Part shown: positions 18,396 to 27,337 of the stretch, one piece after another | Layout of the letters: every line of letters starts with the position of its first letter | Numbering within the stretch: position 1 is the stretch's first letter | Source: Bifidobacterium scaligerum | Lineage (GTDB): Bacteria > Actinomycetota > Actinomycetes > Actinomycetales > Bifidobacteriaceae | Assembly: GCF_002802865.1 (NCBI RefSeq) | Contig: NZ_PGLQ01000013.1 | Coordinates: 1 to 39,213 of the forward strand | Direction: 5' to 3' | DNA: 39,213 nucleotides | Translations under genes and position numbers: made by a program | Notes under the pieces: model-generated | Databases searched by the model: none | Told to the model about the DNA's origin: nothing | What the model saw: the letters and a program-made list of their open reading frames with translations, nothing else

Positions 18396-20231
18396 ATGAC
18401 TAATAGCGACGGTGGCTTTGAATTTGATTTTCAGCACCATGAACAACCTGCTAAGCCTGTGGTGCCGCCGATTCCGGGGCAGATGCAGATAGGCCAGCCC
18501 ATCCCCGTCAACGGGCAGACGCAAGCCGTGCCGTTTGCGCAGCCGCCGCAAGCGACGGCGTCTCCGGTCGCCTCTCCCAGCACCTCCACGTGGGGAACGC
18601 AGCCGCTGCATACAGCTGACCTTGCATCCGGCGCAACGGTTCAGCCCGCATGGTCACAGACCGCGCAGCCCACGCAAGCTATGGCACCCCAATCGTTCAC
18701 GCCTTCCGTACCGCAGCCAACCAGCGCGCCGGCAGTGTCTTCCGCTCCGGTTGCGGCCGCTCCCGGCCAGCAGCAGTACGTGTGGGATCAGGCGACGCAA
18801 AGCTTCCACCCGATCGCAGCCCAGCCCGCAGCGCAACCCGCTACCCAGCCGTTCACACCGCAGACTACCGTCCAGCCCGCGCAGCCGACGGCACCTTTAG
18901 CGACTGCGAACGAAGCAACCGCCGCCGAAGCTACGGAAGTATTCTCCCCCATCGCGCCGCACCCGGCCACCACCCCGTCACAGGCAGGGCCTGCGGCAAA
19001 CGCATTCCCTGAGGCATTCCCGGAAACGCAAGCCACTCAGGCCTTCGCATCCCCGACGGCCTTCCCCAGCGCCGATAACGCCGCGTCGCCCGCCGCGTTC
19101 CCTGCCGCAGAAGGGGCCACCGCGGTCATGCCTGGAATCGCCTCGCCGACGACCGCATCCCCCCTGTCCGCCCCGGCTCCAGCCCCGGATGAAGCCGCCA
19201 CGCAGGTATTCCAGCCGGCAACCGATCTGCCGGCCCGTTCCGGTCTTTCGACATCCGGGCTGTCCGCATCGGCTGCACAGCCGGCCACGCTGCCCCCGGC
19301 CATCGCCCCGCTTGATGAGATGGCGAATGAATTCGGCGAGGACGACAACGAATCGGCCGAGTCCGGTTCCGGTCATCACGGCAAGTCAGGCAAGCCCAAC
19401 ACCGGCAAAATCATCGGCATCGCAGCGGCGGTGATCGTCGTCCTCGCCTTGATCGGCGGCGGCCTGTTCTGGTGGCATGCCAACGGCACCAAGGTGAGTC
19501 AGGCGACGGCACTGGCGGAATGCAAGGCAACCGCCAAGCAGTACGACAAGGCCAAGGCCAAGCTGACCACCGCCATCACCAACGGCCAGGCCGCCGCACA
19601 GACCTCTTCCAGCGAAGTGGCCGACACCAGCACGATCACCACGCTGAATCAAGCCCTGCAGGATGCGGCGAACCCGGCGGATACCGGCTCGTGCGAATCG
19701 TCGCTGAGCGCGGACGAGCTGAAGAGCCAGACCACTGATATGAAGAGCCAGATCAGCGATGTCACCGACCAGACGGACGCCATCAACAACGCCACCAAGG
19801 CCGTCACCGCGTCGAAGAGCACCGCCGAGACGGACAAAATGAAGACGACCCTGACCTCGGCCATCGCCGCGGCTCAGGGCATTCTCGACAACTCCAACGG
19901 CAGCGTCGCGGACGAAAACACGCGCACCACGCTGCAAAGCGCCATCGACGCGGCCAATACGCTGGCGAACAGCTCCAACCCGAGCCAGTCCGCGGTGACC
20001 GACGCCATCACCAAGCTGCAGTCGGCTCAGGAGGCCGTCACCAATTCCGTGCAGGCCAAGCAGCAGAGCGACGCGGCCAAGGCCGCCGCAGACGCTGCAA
20101 AGCAGGCCGCCGAAGACGCCGCCAAGAAGGCTCAGGAACAGGCGCAGCAGAATCAGCAGTCGCAATCGGGGTCCGGCTCAGACTCGAACTCGGGCTCGCA
20201 GGACAGCTCGGACAGCCAGTCCGAGAAGTGA
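18396..20231 (+). CDS. Single-pass membrane protein with Thr-rich cytoplasmic arm
   Basis: A 611-aa protein I do not recognise as a named family. Residues 1-330 are Ala/Pro/Gln/Thr-rich and disordered, rich in QP and AQP repeats, with recurring ATEVF, ATQVF and ATQAF motifs each with acidic residues before or nearby. One membrane segment lies at about 340-361, followed by WWHANG. The extracellular C-terminal half is helical, with FIVAR-like repeats (about 370-560), then an Ala/Lys/Gln coiled coil and a Gly/Ser/Asp tail ending QSEK. Two Cys (ALAEC, GSCESS) could form a disulfide. GAGGAG lies 5 nt before the ATG. The Thr motifs resemble sites for Ser/Thr kinases and FHA domains (inference). It could sense or bind the cell wall. 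Confidence 0.8.
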   Translation: MTNSDGGFEFDFQHHEQPAKPVVPPIPGQMQIGQPIPVNGQTQAVPFAQPPQATASPVASPSTSTWGTQPLHTADLASGATVQPAWSQTAQPTQAMAPQSFTPSVPQPTSAPAVSSAPVAAAPGQQQYVWDQATQSFHPIAAQPAAQPATQPFTPQTTVQPAQPTAPLATANEATAAEATEVFSPIAPHPATTPSQAGPAANAFPEAFPETQATQAFASPTAFPSADNAASPAAFPAAEGATAVMPGIASPTTASPLSAPAPAPDEAATQVFQPATDLPARSGLSTSGLSASAAQPATLPPAIAPLDEMANEFGEDDNESAESGSGHHGKSGKPNTGKIIGIAAAVIVVLALIGGGLFWWHANGTKVSQATALAECKATAKQYDKAKAKLTTAITNGQAAAQTSSSEVADTSTITTLNQALQDAANPADTGSCESSLSADELKSQTTDMKSQISDVTDQTDAINNATKAVTASKSTAETDKMKTTLTSAIAAAQGILDNSNGSVADENTRTTLQSAIDAANTLANSSNPSQSAVTDAITKLQSAQEAVTNSVQAKQQSDAAKAAADAAKQAAEDAAKKAQEQAQQNQQSQSGSGSDSNSGSQDSSDSQSEK

Positions 20232-20314
20232 CTCTCGCAAGGGAGACTCCGGACCGGTACCGCGACGGTAATGTCGCCAATGGCACCTTTCATAATCGAC
20301 ACCGTCACCCTCTC

Positions 20315-20427
20315 AGCGTACGTTTCTCCAGACTACAGTTGGTCATTTCTGGAAGAACGTACGCTCAGCAGCCGTCAGCGTACGTTTTTCCAGATGAGGG
20401 GTGATCTAGTCTGGAAGAACGTACACG
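20315..20427. repeat. Two tandem palindromes with CGTACG cores
   Basis: Palindrome 1: arms 20315-20332 and 20348-20365 (16 of 18 pairs). Palindrome 2: arms 20377-20394 and 20410-20427. The arms share AGCGTACGTTTYTCCAGA and TCTGGAAGAACGTAC. Both loops are 15 nt but of unrelated sequence, and the period is 62 bp. The pair lies 84 bp past the stop of the membrane-protein gene. Confidence 0.8.
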
Positions 20428-20499
20428 GAAAGAAGTGTGACGCACGAACTGATGAGCCGTTTTGCTGGGTGACTGTTTGTCCGTAATCTGCTGACGACC

Positions 20500-20533
20500 G
20501 AGGGCCTACGTCCGTCAACGAAAGTAGGCCCTC
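20500..20533. repeat. Hairpin between convergent genes
   Basis: Perfect 10-bp stem GAGGGCCTAC/GTAGGCCCTC with a 14-nt loop, 11 bp before the main terminator. It may aid termination or RNA stability. Confidence 0.55.
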
Positions 20534-20543
20534 ACACCATGAG

Positions 20544-20580
20544 AAACGCTCCTTGACACAGTAGTCAAGGAGCGTTTTTC
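20544..20580 (+). terminator. Bidirectional terminator between convergent genes
   Basis: 14-bp perfect stem AAACGCTCCTTGAC/GTCAAGGAGCGTTT with loop ACAGTA. The plus strand continues TTC, giving a run of five T; the minus strand gives TTTC. It serves the membrane-protein gene (plus) and the cation ATPase (minus). Confidence 0.85.
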
Positions 20581-20693
20581 ATCTTACGTAAGGCGGCGGG
20601 CGGGAAATACAGGGTCCGTCTACGGCCTAATCAACCGCATTCAACTCAGCCGCATCAACCACACCCCACACACCGGCGGCCCACCTCACCGGC

Positions 20694-23600
20694 CTACCGG
20701 CGGGCGGCCATGGCGCGCAACACCACCTTGCGAATCTCGGAGGCGACGAGCACGAACGCAGCCAAGCCAATGCATTCCAGCCAAGCCAGCGGACCCAGCG
20801 GCGTGGTGCCGAACGCGGAGTTCAGGAACGGCACGTAGATCACGACAAGCTGCAGCGCGATGGACAGACCGATCGCACCCCACAGCCACTTGTTCGAGAA
20901 CAGGCCGACGAACACGGACTGCAGGTGGGAGCGGGAGGCCAGCGCGTTGAACAGCTGGGCGAACACCAGAATCGTGAAGCCCATGGTACGGGCCTCGGTC
21001 ATCTGCGCCTCGTGACCGAGCGCATCCACCGAGCGGTCGGTGAACAGACCGCCGGCCAGATGCATGTCCATGCCGATCAGGGTCACGACGGCCATAATCA
21101 CGCCGATGTAGATGATGTCACCCCACATGGAGGCGTCGATCACACGATCGGTCACCTTGCGCGGACGACGGTTCATCACGTCCTCGGTCTGCGGGTCCAC
21201 GCCCATGGCGAGGGCCGGCGCAGCGTCGGTGAGCAGGTTGATCCACAGCAGCTGCGTGGCGAGCAGCGGCACGGTCACGCCCACGGTCTCCGGCTGGCGG
21301 ATGCCGAGGAATCCGGCGAAGATCACACCGAGGAACACGGTGAAGACCTCGCCCACGTTGGAGCTCAGCAGGTAGCGCAGGAACTTGCGGATATTGTCGA
21401 AGATCACGCGGCCCTCGCGCACGGCAGCCACGATGGTGGAGAAGTTGTCGTCCGCCAAGATCATCTTGGCGCTCTGCTTGGTCACTTCGGTGCCGGTGAT
21501 GCCCATGGCCACGCCGATATCCGCGGATTTGACGGCCGGAGCGTCGTTGACGCCGTCGCCGGTCATCGCCACGATATTGCCCTGCCGCTGCAACGACTCG
21601 ACGATCTTCAGCTTGTGCTCGGGGGCGACTCGCGCGTACACGGAGACGTCCGCTGTGGCCTTGTCGAGCGCGGCCTCGTCGGCCAAGGCGTCCAGCTGAT
21701 CGCCGGTCAGCGCCTTGCCGTCTTTGGCGATGATGCCGAGGTCGGAGGCGATGCGGGCGGCCGTCAGCGGGTGGTCGCCGGTAATCATCACCGTACGGAT
21801 GCCGGCGCGATGCGCTTCGGCCACGGAATCGCGGACCTCGGTGCGCGGCGGGTCGATGATGCCGACCATGCCGTTCCAGATAAGGTCATGCTCGATCACC
21901 TCGGCCTGATCGGCGATGTCGGTCACCTGACCGGCGGCATTGGACTGGATGCCCGGCACCTCGGAGAGGTTCGAGGTGCCCAGCGGACGATACGCCTGGC
22001 CGAGCGTGCGGTAGGCCTCGGAGGAGAGGCGCTCCACGGTGGCCAGAATCGTCTGGCGATCGCCCTCGGTCAGCGGACGGACCTGCCCGCCGACGGCGAT
22101 GCGCTTGCAGTAGCTCAGCAGCACGTCCGGCGCACCTTTGGCGAATACCGTAAGCTTGCCGCCTTCAGTGGCGTCCGCCGCGATGATGGACATGCGCTTT
22201 CGTTCCGAGGTGAACGGCACCTCGGCCACACGGTTGAAGCGATCGTAACCGCGCAAAGCGTCGGTTTTGCGGGCCGCGACGATCAGCGAGACTTCGGTCG
22301 GGTCGCCCACGATCTCCCAACGTCCGTTCTCCTGGCGCAGGTCACCGTCGTTCGCCAGCGCGCCGGCCGCCAACGTATCGATCACTTCGGTGCGCAGGGC
22401 CGGATTCGCGTCCAGACCGGAGCCGTCGATGCCGACCATCTTGCCTTCCGGCGCGTACCCGGTGCCGGTGATCTGCACCTCGCCGGACGGTGTCACCACA
22501 CGTTCGACGGTCATCTCGTTACGGGTCAGGGTGCCGGTTTTGTCCGAGCAGATCACGGATGCGGAGCCGAGGGTTTCCACGGAATGCAGCTTCTTGACGA
22601 TGGCGTTATGCGCAGCCATACGCTGCACGCCGAGAGCCAGCACCACGGTAAGAATGGCAGCCAGACCTTCCGGCACGGCGGCCACGGCCAGCGAGACGGC
22701 GAGCAGCAGGGAGTCGATCACATCCTGCGTATCGTTGAAGCCTTCCAGCACGGCGAGCGCCACCAGCACCACGACGGCGATGATGCACACCGCGATGCCC
22801 AGAATCTTGGAGACGTAATCCATCTCCTTCTGCAACGGGGTCTTCTCGTCTTCGGTGGCGGACAGCATATCCGCGATCTTGCCGACCTGCGTATTCATAC
22901 CAGTGCCGGTTACGATGGCGCGACCGGTACCTTGCGTTACGGAGGTGCCGTTGAAAATCATGTTGGCGCGGTCGCCCAGAGCCTTCGCTTCGGTAAGCGT
23001 CTCCGGCTTCTTGCCGACCGGCACGGATTCGCCGGTCAGCGAAGCCTCGGCGATGCGCAGGCTGGCGGCGTTGATCAAACGACCGTCGGCAGACACCGAA
23101 TCGCCTTCGGCCAGCACGACGATATCGCCGGGAACCACGTCAGCGGTGTTGATACGCTGCACCTTGCCGTCGCGCAACACGGAGGTCTGCGGCGCGGTCA
23201 TTTGCGCGAGCGCTTCCACCGCCGCCTCCGCCTTGGCCTCCTGCATATAGCCGAGCACCGCGTTGACGATCAGGATGAGGATGATCACGATGGCGTCGAA
23301 CGGCAACGCCTCGCCGCCCTCCGCTCCCGGATGGGCATTGGCTTTCTCGATGAACCATGCGATTACCGAAATAATGGTGGCGGCAATCAGCAGATACACC
23401 AACGGGTCCTGGAACTGGGCCAGGAACTTCTTCCACTTCGGCACGGGCGGCGCGCTGGCCAGCTCGTTCGGGCCGAATTGTTCGAGTCGACGGCGTGCTT
23501 CGGCCTCGCTCAGGCCCTGCGCCGGGTCCACGTTCAACGCGCGGGCCACGTCCTCGGCGCTGGTCAGACTCGGATCGGTATCCCCCAACAGCGCCTTCTG

Positions 23601-23732
23601 GGCGCGTACTTCCTCTGATTCCACCGCTTGCGCTTGCGTTTGCACTTGCGTCTGCGCAGACGTCGCGGTCTGAGGCGCGGCCTCATCCTTTGCGGTCGCG
23701 GATGCGGATTGATCATTGAGTCGATCAACCAT
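20694..23732 (-). CDS. P2A-type cation-transporting ATPase
   Basis: A 1,012-aa P-type ATPase of the SERCA/PMCA-like P2 group, probably exporting Ca(2+) (or Mn(2+)). After a Gln/Ala/Thr-rich leader (1-55) comes the cation ATPase N-domain (LSEAEARRRLEQFGPNEL). The actuator motif TGES is at 233-236, the ion-site motif PEGL at 354-357, and the phosphorylated Asp is D397 in SDKTGTLT. TGDGVNDAPAVKSADIGVAMG and a C-terminal block of about six membrane segments follow. PEGL plus the C-terminal NLLTDAAPALAMG points to P2A rather than P1B. AAGGAG lies 7 nt before the ATG. It is monocistronic, ending at the bidirectional terminator. Confidence 0.94.
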   Translation of the reverse strand: MVDRLNDQSASATAKDEAAPQTATSAQTQVQTQAQAVESEEVRAQKALLGDTDPSLTSAEDVARALNVDPAQGLSEAEARRRLEQFGPNELASAPPVPKWKKFLAQFQDPLVYLLIAATIISVIAWFIEKANAHPGAEGGEALPFDAIVIILILIVNAVLGYMQEAKAEAAVEALAQMTAPQTSVLRDGKVQRINTADVVPGDIVVLAEGDSVSADGRLINAASLRIAEASLTGESVPVGKKPETLTEAKALGDRANMIFNGTSVTQGTGRAIVTGTGMNTQVGKIADMLSATEDEKTPLQKEMDYVSKILGIAVCIIAVVVLVALAVLEGFNDTQDVIDSLLLAVSLAVAAVPEGLAAILTVVLALGVQRMAAHNAIVKKLHSVETLGSASVICSDKTGTLTRNEMTVERVVTPSGEVQITGTGYAPEGKMVGIDGSGLDANPALRTEVIDTLAAGALANDGDLRQENGRWEIVGDPTEVSLIVAARKTDALRGYDRFNRVAEVPFTSERKRMSIIAADATEGGKLTVFAKGAPDVLLSYCKRIAVGGQVRPLTEGDRQTILATVERLSSEAYRTLGQAYRPLGTSNLSEVPGIQSNAAGQVTDIADQAEVIEHDLIWNGMVGIIDPPRTEVRDSVAEAHRAGIRTVMITGDHPLTAARIASDLGIIAKDGKALTGDQLDALADEAALDKATADVSVYARVAPEHKLKIVESLQRQGNIVAMTGDGVNDAPAVKSADIGVAMGITGTEVTKQSAKMILADDNFSTIVAAVREGRVIFDNIRKFLRYLLSSNVGEVFTVFLGVIFAGFLGIRQPETVGVTVPLLATQLLWINLLTDAAPALAMGVDPQTEDVMNRRPRKVTDRVIDASMWGDIIYIGVIMAVVTLIGMDMHLAGGLFTDRSVDALGHEAQMTEARTMGFTILVFAQLFNALASRSHLQSVFVGLFSNKWLWGAIGLSIALQLVVIYVPFLNSAFGTTPLGPLAWLECIGLAAFVLVASEIRKVVLRAMAARR

Positions 23733-24043
23733 AATTGTCTCCTTGGTATTGCCGCGGAGTAGTCAGCCCTGCATATCACGGCCTGATGCCGATGCGTGCG
23801 GCAGACCGGTTTCAGGTTCTCTCTCCCGACCGGCACCACCTTGCAGAGCTGCGCGGTTATGGGCACCGGCGCAACTGCTGCCGATGCGTACGATTGCCAT
23901 TATTCCATAATGCAGTGGACTGGTCGCCGCACAGCGTAACGGTGTTTTGCCGGGTATTGGGGGTATGTGGTGTTGCGGTGGATCGGGGCCGGCGTACCCC
24001 GCATGGACCCGTTGTTGTAAAACGACAGGTGCGATTCACGCCG

Positions 24044-24120
24044 CACAAGCCACAAGCCACAAGCCACAAGCCACAAGCCACAAGCCACAAGCCACAAGCC
24101 ACAAGCCACAAGCCACAAGC
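24044..24120. repeat. Heptanucleotide tandem repeat (CACAAGC)11
   Basis: Eleven uninterrupted perfect copies of CACAAGC, with no mismatch. The array lies in the 810-bp region between two minus-strand genes, about 310 bp upstream of the cation ATPase start. Because 7 is not a multiple of 3, all frames read through it with periodic peptides; I do not consider these coding. Confidence 0.95.
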
Positions 24121-24136
24121 CAGTGGTAACACGACC

Positions 24137-24231
24137 CTATCTCGGTTACAAGGGGCTGATTACCGCTTGCTGGAACATCTATCTGCTCTACAAGGGGCTG
24201 CGACGGAACGATAACACCCATATTCGGCCCT
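24137..24231 (+). repeat. 95-bp dispersed repeat, copy B
   Basis: Gap-free match to copy A at 14,757-14,851 and, over its first 60 bp, to the inverted copy C. It contains two ACAAGGGGCTG blocks 42-43 bp apart with GGAACATCTATCTG between, and ends GGAACGATAACACC. It starts 17 bp after the heptamer array. Confidence 0.88.
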
Positions 24232-24278
24232 ATATGCCGACGCCGTTATGCCGTTTGGACGTGTGATTACATCACGAT

Positions 24279-24336
24279 CAGCCCCTTGTAACGCAGATAG
24301 ATGTTCCAGCAAGCGGAAATCAGCCCCTTGTAACGC
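24279..24336 (-). repeat. 95-bp dispersed repeat, copy C (partial, inverted)
   Basis: Inverted relative to copy B: 24,279-24,334 pairs with 24,145-24,200 at 53 of 56 positions, with a 78-bp spacer. CAGCCCCTTGTAACGC occurs twice within it, at 24,279 and 24,321. The GGAAC/ATAACACC end of the full element is missing. Together B and C could form a long hairpin. Elsewhere in 23,733-24,545 I see only a weaker inverted repeat (24,412-24,425 with 24,472-24,485, one mismatch in 14). Confidence 0.88.
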
Positions 24337-24545
24337 GGAAAAGGCCCATGCACCCATGTATGCACCCTCTTTTGCTGTGCAGACCAGACGAAAAGCAACA
24401 ACGGGGAGCCTATTCAAGGGATTGCGTCACAACGGTATGTTCCACGACGCGTTTCACGACGTTTCAGAGGTGCAATCTCTTGAATGCGTCATTAATACAC
24501 ACGCCATGGCATGGCGTCACGGAAAATCCGGCGCGACACCCCAAA

Positions 24546-26003
24546 CTACTCGGCAACCTGCTCGCGCACATTGCGAGCCATCGCACGGTCGCGTGAGGCT
24601 TTGGTCACGCGCAGACCGCATGTTACGGCAATCAGCACCAGCGTGCAGGCGATCCAAAGCACACGCCCGCCGAAATCGCTGATCACCCAGCCGCCGATCA
24701 TCGGAGCCAAGGCAATCGACAGCGACCACAGCACGTTATACACACCCTGATAGGTGCCGCGCGCAGAAGACGGTGCCATCGCAGCCACCGTGGTAGTAGC
24801 AATCGGGAAGGTGCCCAGCTCGCCAAGCGTCCACAACACCACCGCGAGCGCAAAACCCGCCCAGGAATCGGCCACGATCTGCACCGCATAGCCGATAACC
24901 GTCACCGCCAATCCGGCAACCAACACCCGCGAATTGCCCATGCGCGCGAAGATTTTCATCGCGGGGATCTGCAATGCGCACAGCATGAAGCCGTTGATGG
25001 TGAGCAGCACGGAATAGTCGCCCAGTCCCAGGCCAAGGTTGGTCATGGCGATGGGCAGGCCGGACGTGCTCTGGAAGTACACGAGGAAATAGCCGAACAT
25101 CAGCACGGAGAAGGCGAGGAACGGCACGTCCGTAAGCACGCGACGCCAGCTCTCGCGCATAGATGGGGAAGAAGGGCTCGGCTTTTGCGCGGCAGGTTCG
25201 TCGGAGACGGTATTGCTTGAACCAGTGGGTGGGGTGGTTGATTCGCCGGGACCGATAGACGTGGTGGTTGAGGCGAGTGAGATGGCAGAGCCGTTCGAAT
25301 CGTGCGACAGGGCCTGACCACTACCATCACCGCGAGCCCCAGCTGCATTGTCGTCGTCAGGCACCGCAGTCCGAGCCGAATGTGCGACGGCCACCGGCAC
25401 CGCAATCCCCAGATGCTTGACCTCGCGGAAGAACGCCACCAGCAACGCCGTAACGCCGATCATCACCGCCGCTTCGACGTAGAACATCAGCGAATACGAG
25501 ACTTTGACGAGCTGATTGGCCGCGATCGGACCGATCGCGTAACCGAAGTTGATCGCCCACGACTGCAAGACATACGCGCGCTGCTGACGCTGGACCGGCA
25601 CCACGTCGGCGATGTATGCGGCAATCGCCGGGCTGGGCAGCGAGGCGAACGCACCATAGACGAACAGAGCCGCGCCGAGCCCGATCGGATGGACCAGTAC
25701 CGAAACCACCAACAGGGCCGCGGCGGCACCGATTTCACCGATGACGATCATCGGTTGACGGCCGAACCGGTCGGAAAGCGTGCCGCCGAACAGGCATCCG
25801 ACAATGGAGCCGAAGCCGTACATGGAGACGACCGTGCCGACCACGCCTTCGTTGATATGCAACGCGGAGACCAGATAAATGGAGAGGAACGATGTGACGA
25901 AGCGGCCCATCCACAGGATCAGAATGGCCAGCCATAATCCCCAGTACAACAGGGACAGTCCGAATATCTCGCGTTGCCGTTTCACCTGCAATACCTTACT
26001 CAT
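24546..26003 (-). CDS. MFS transporter (drug-efflux type)
   Basis: A 485-aa major facilitator with about 12 membrane segments. The MFS signature GGTLSDRFGRQP lies between segments 2 and 3. A long, polar, Ser/Thr/Pro-rich loop (about 90 residues) separates the two six-helix halves. The pattern resembles proton-driven drug efflux proteins; substrate unknown. The frame is open to 26207, but the extra 68 residues are encoded by a degenerate 13-bp tandem repeat and form a Gly/Arg/Cys-rich 13-residue periodicity, so I take the ATG at 26003 (MSKVLQV). No strong Shine-Dalgarno is seen there. No clear terminator follows. Confidence 0.88.
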   Translation of the reverse strand: MSKVLQVKRQREIFGLSLLYWGLWLAILILWMGRFVTSFLSIYLVSALHINEGVVGTVVSMYGFGSIVGCLFGGTLSDRFGRQPMIVIGEIGAAAALLVVSVLVHPIGLGAALFVYGAFASLPSPAIAAYIADVVPVQRQQRAYVLQSWAINFGYAIGPIAANQLVKVSYSLMFYVEAAVMIGVTALLVAFFREVKHLGIAVPVAVAHSARTAVPDDDNAAGARGDGSGQALSHDSNGSAISLASTTTSIGPGESTTPPTGSSNTVSDEPAAQKPSPSSPSMRESWRRVLTDVPFLAFSVLMFGYFLVYFQSTSGLPIAMTNLGLGLGDYSVLLTINGFMLCALQIPAMKIFARMGNSRVLVAGLAVTVIGYAVQIVADSWAGFALAVVLWTLGELGTFPIATTTVAAMAPSSARGTYQGVYNVLWSLSIALAPMIGGWVISDFGGRVLWIACTLVLIAVTCGLRVTKASRDRAMARNVREQVAE

Positions 26004-26067
26004 ATGCAGCGAGCGCGGAGGCGGGCGACGTTCTTCCCGCGCGCGCAACCCGCTCGTAGACCAAGCC

Positions 26068-26197
26068 GCATAGCCCATTCGCATAGCCCGTCCGCACAGC
26101 CCGTCCGCACAGCCCGTCCGCACAGCCCGCTCGCGCAACCCATTCGCACAACCCATTCGCAAGTCCCAGCCGCGCAGCATGCCCGCAAGCCCAACCC
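26068..26197. repeat. 13-bp degenerate tandem repeat, about 10 units
   Basis: Units of the form GCAYARCCCRTYC begin every 13 bp from 26068 (26081, 26094, 26107, 26120, 26133, 26146, 26159, 26172, 26185); two central copies are identical. The array fills the gap between the divergent MFS and rlmB genes and could carry or space their promoters. Confidence 0.85.
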
Positions 26198-26245
26198 TTA
26201 CCAACACAGCGCCGTTTGGCGCGGGGTGCTGGGAGAATGAACCCT

Positions 26246-27232
26246 ATGGCTATGAAAAAAGGACCGACCAAGGGGTCGGGTGGCAAGCATCGCAACAAGT
26301 TGAAGGGATACGGCCCCACTCCGAAGGCCGAGGACCGCGTCTATCACAAGGCATACAAGGCCAAGAAGGCGGTCGAACGTCGTCAGGCGGCAGACCCGCG
26401 TCTGGCGGCCCGCCGTCGCGTAGACAAGTTCGCCTCCGCGGATACCTCGGATCTGGTGTACGGCCGCAATTCCGTGGTGGAGGCGCTGCGCGTGGGCGTG
26501 CCCAGCTCCACGCTGTACATTCTGTCCCGCATCGAGCATGACGACCGCACCCGCGAGATCGTCAAGCTCGCCGGAGCCCACGGACTGCACATGATGGAGG
26601 CGGACCGTCTGGAGATGGACCGTATCGCCCGCTCCGGCAACCATCAGGGCGTGATTCTGAAGGTGGACCCGTATCAGTACTCCTCGCTGCATGAGCTGGT
26701 GGAGCGTGCCGAGAAGAAGGCGAAGGCCATGGAGGCGGCAAATTCCGCGGCCGCTCGTATCGCCGCACGTCCGCTGTTCATCGCTTTGGATGGTGTGACC
26801 GATCCGCAGAATCTCGGTGCCGTGATTCGTTCGGCCGCCGCATTCGGCGCCAACGGTGTGATTCTGCCGGAACGTCGTTCCGCTTCGGTGAACGCCGCCG
26901 CGTGGAAGGTGTCCGCCGGCGCCGCCGCTCACATGCCGGTGGCTCGCGTGGTGAACCTGACCAAGGCGATCGAAGGCCTGAAGGAACGCGGCTACTACGT
27001 GGTGGGCCTCGACGGCGGCGGCGACAAGCTCGTCGGCGAGACCGGCTTTGAAACCGACCCGCTGCTGGTGGTGCTCGGCTCGGAAGGCAGCGGCCTGAGC
27101 CGACTGGTACGCGAGGCTTGCGATGCGATCGCCGGCATTCCGATCAGCTCGACCGTTGAGTCGCTGAACGCTTCGGTGGCGGCCGGCATCAGCCTGTACG
27201 CCGTGGCCAACGCACGCCGCAAGGCCGCGTAA
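26246..27232 (+). CDS. rlmB: 23S rRNA 2'-O-ribose methyltransferase, TrmH/RlmB type
   Basis: A SpoU/TrmH-family SAM-dependent methyltransferase of about 328 aa. An Arg/Lys-rich extension comes first, then the substrate-binding domain (VYGRNSVVEALRVGVP). The knotted SPOUT domain has motif 1 DGVTDPQNLGAVIRSAAAFG, motif 2 VVLGSEGSGLSRLV and motif 3 IPISSTVESLNASVAAGI. The family acts on 23S rRNA (G2251 in E. coli) or on tRNA; RlmB is the likelier match because of the N-terminal domain. I take the ATG at 26246 (MAMKKGPTKG), with GGGAGA 9 nt upstream; starts at 26216 (TTG) and 26237 are possible. The 3' end shares a terminator with the convergent amylase gene. Confidence 0.93.
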   Translation: MAMKKGPTKGSGGKHRNKLKGYGPTPKAEDRVYHKAYKAKKAVERRQAADPRLAARRRVDKFASADTSDLVYGRNSVVEALRVGVPSSTLYILSRIEHDDRTREIVKLAGAHGLHMMEADRLEMDRIARSGNHQGVILKVDPYQYSSLHELVERAEKKAKAMEAANSAAARIAARPLFIALDGVTDPQNLGAVIRSAAAFGANGVILPERRSASVNAAAWKVSAGAAAHMPVARVVNLTKAIEGLKERGYYVVGLDGGGDKLVGETGFETDPLLVVLGSEGSGLSRLVREACDAIAGIPISSTVESLNASVAAGISLYAVANARRKAA

Positions 27233-27252
27233 GGCTATAAACATACGAAATA

Positions 27253-27313
27253 ACGGCAGTAGGCCGGCACTGTGAAAGCCCTTGATAGGGACACAGTGCC
27301 GGCCTACTGCCGT
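27253..27313. terminator. Bidirectional terminator, rlmB / amylase
   Basis: Perfect 22-bp stem (27253-27274 with 27292-27313) around a 17-nt loop, between convergent genes. The minus strand continues TATTTCG, only moderately U-rich, so efficiency is uncertain, but position and stability favour a shared terminator. Confidence 0.75.
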
Positions 27314-27337
27314 TGTGCTGTATCCGGCCCACCCAAC

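Noticed and set aside
20925..23618. Plus-strand open frame of 897 codons
   Set aside because: It is antisense to the cation ATPase and its His/Gly/Arg/Val-rich translation matches no family. Long antisense frames are common at this GC content.
24044..24120. CRISPR array
   Set aside because: The unit is 7 bp with no spacers and no cas genes nearby.
26004..26207. N-terminal extension of the MFS exporter
   Set aside because: Encoded by 13-bp repeats, GTG start, Cys/Arg/Gly-periodic peptide unlike a transporter leader; kept only as a possibility.
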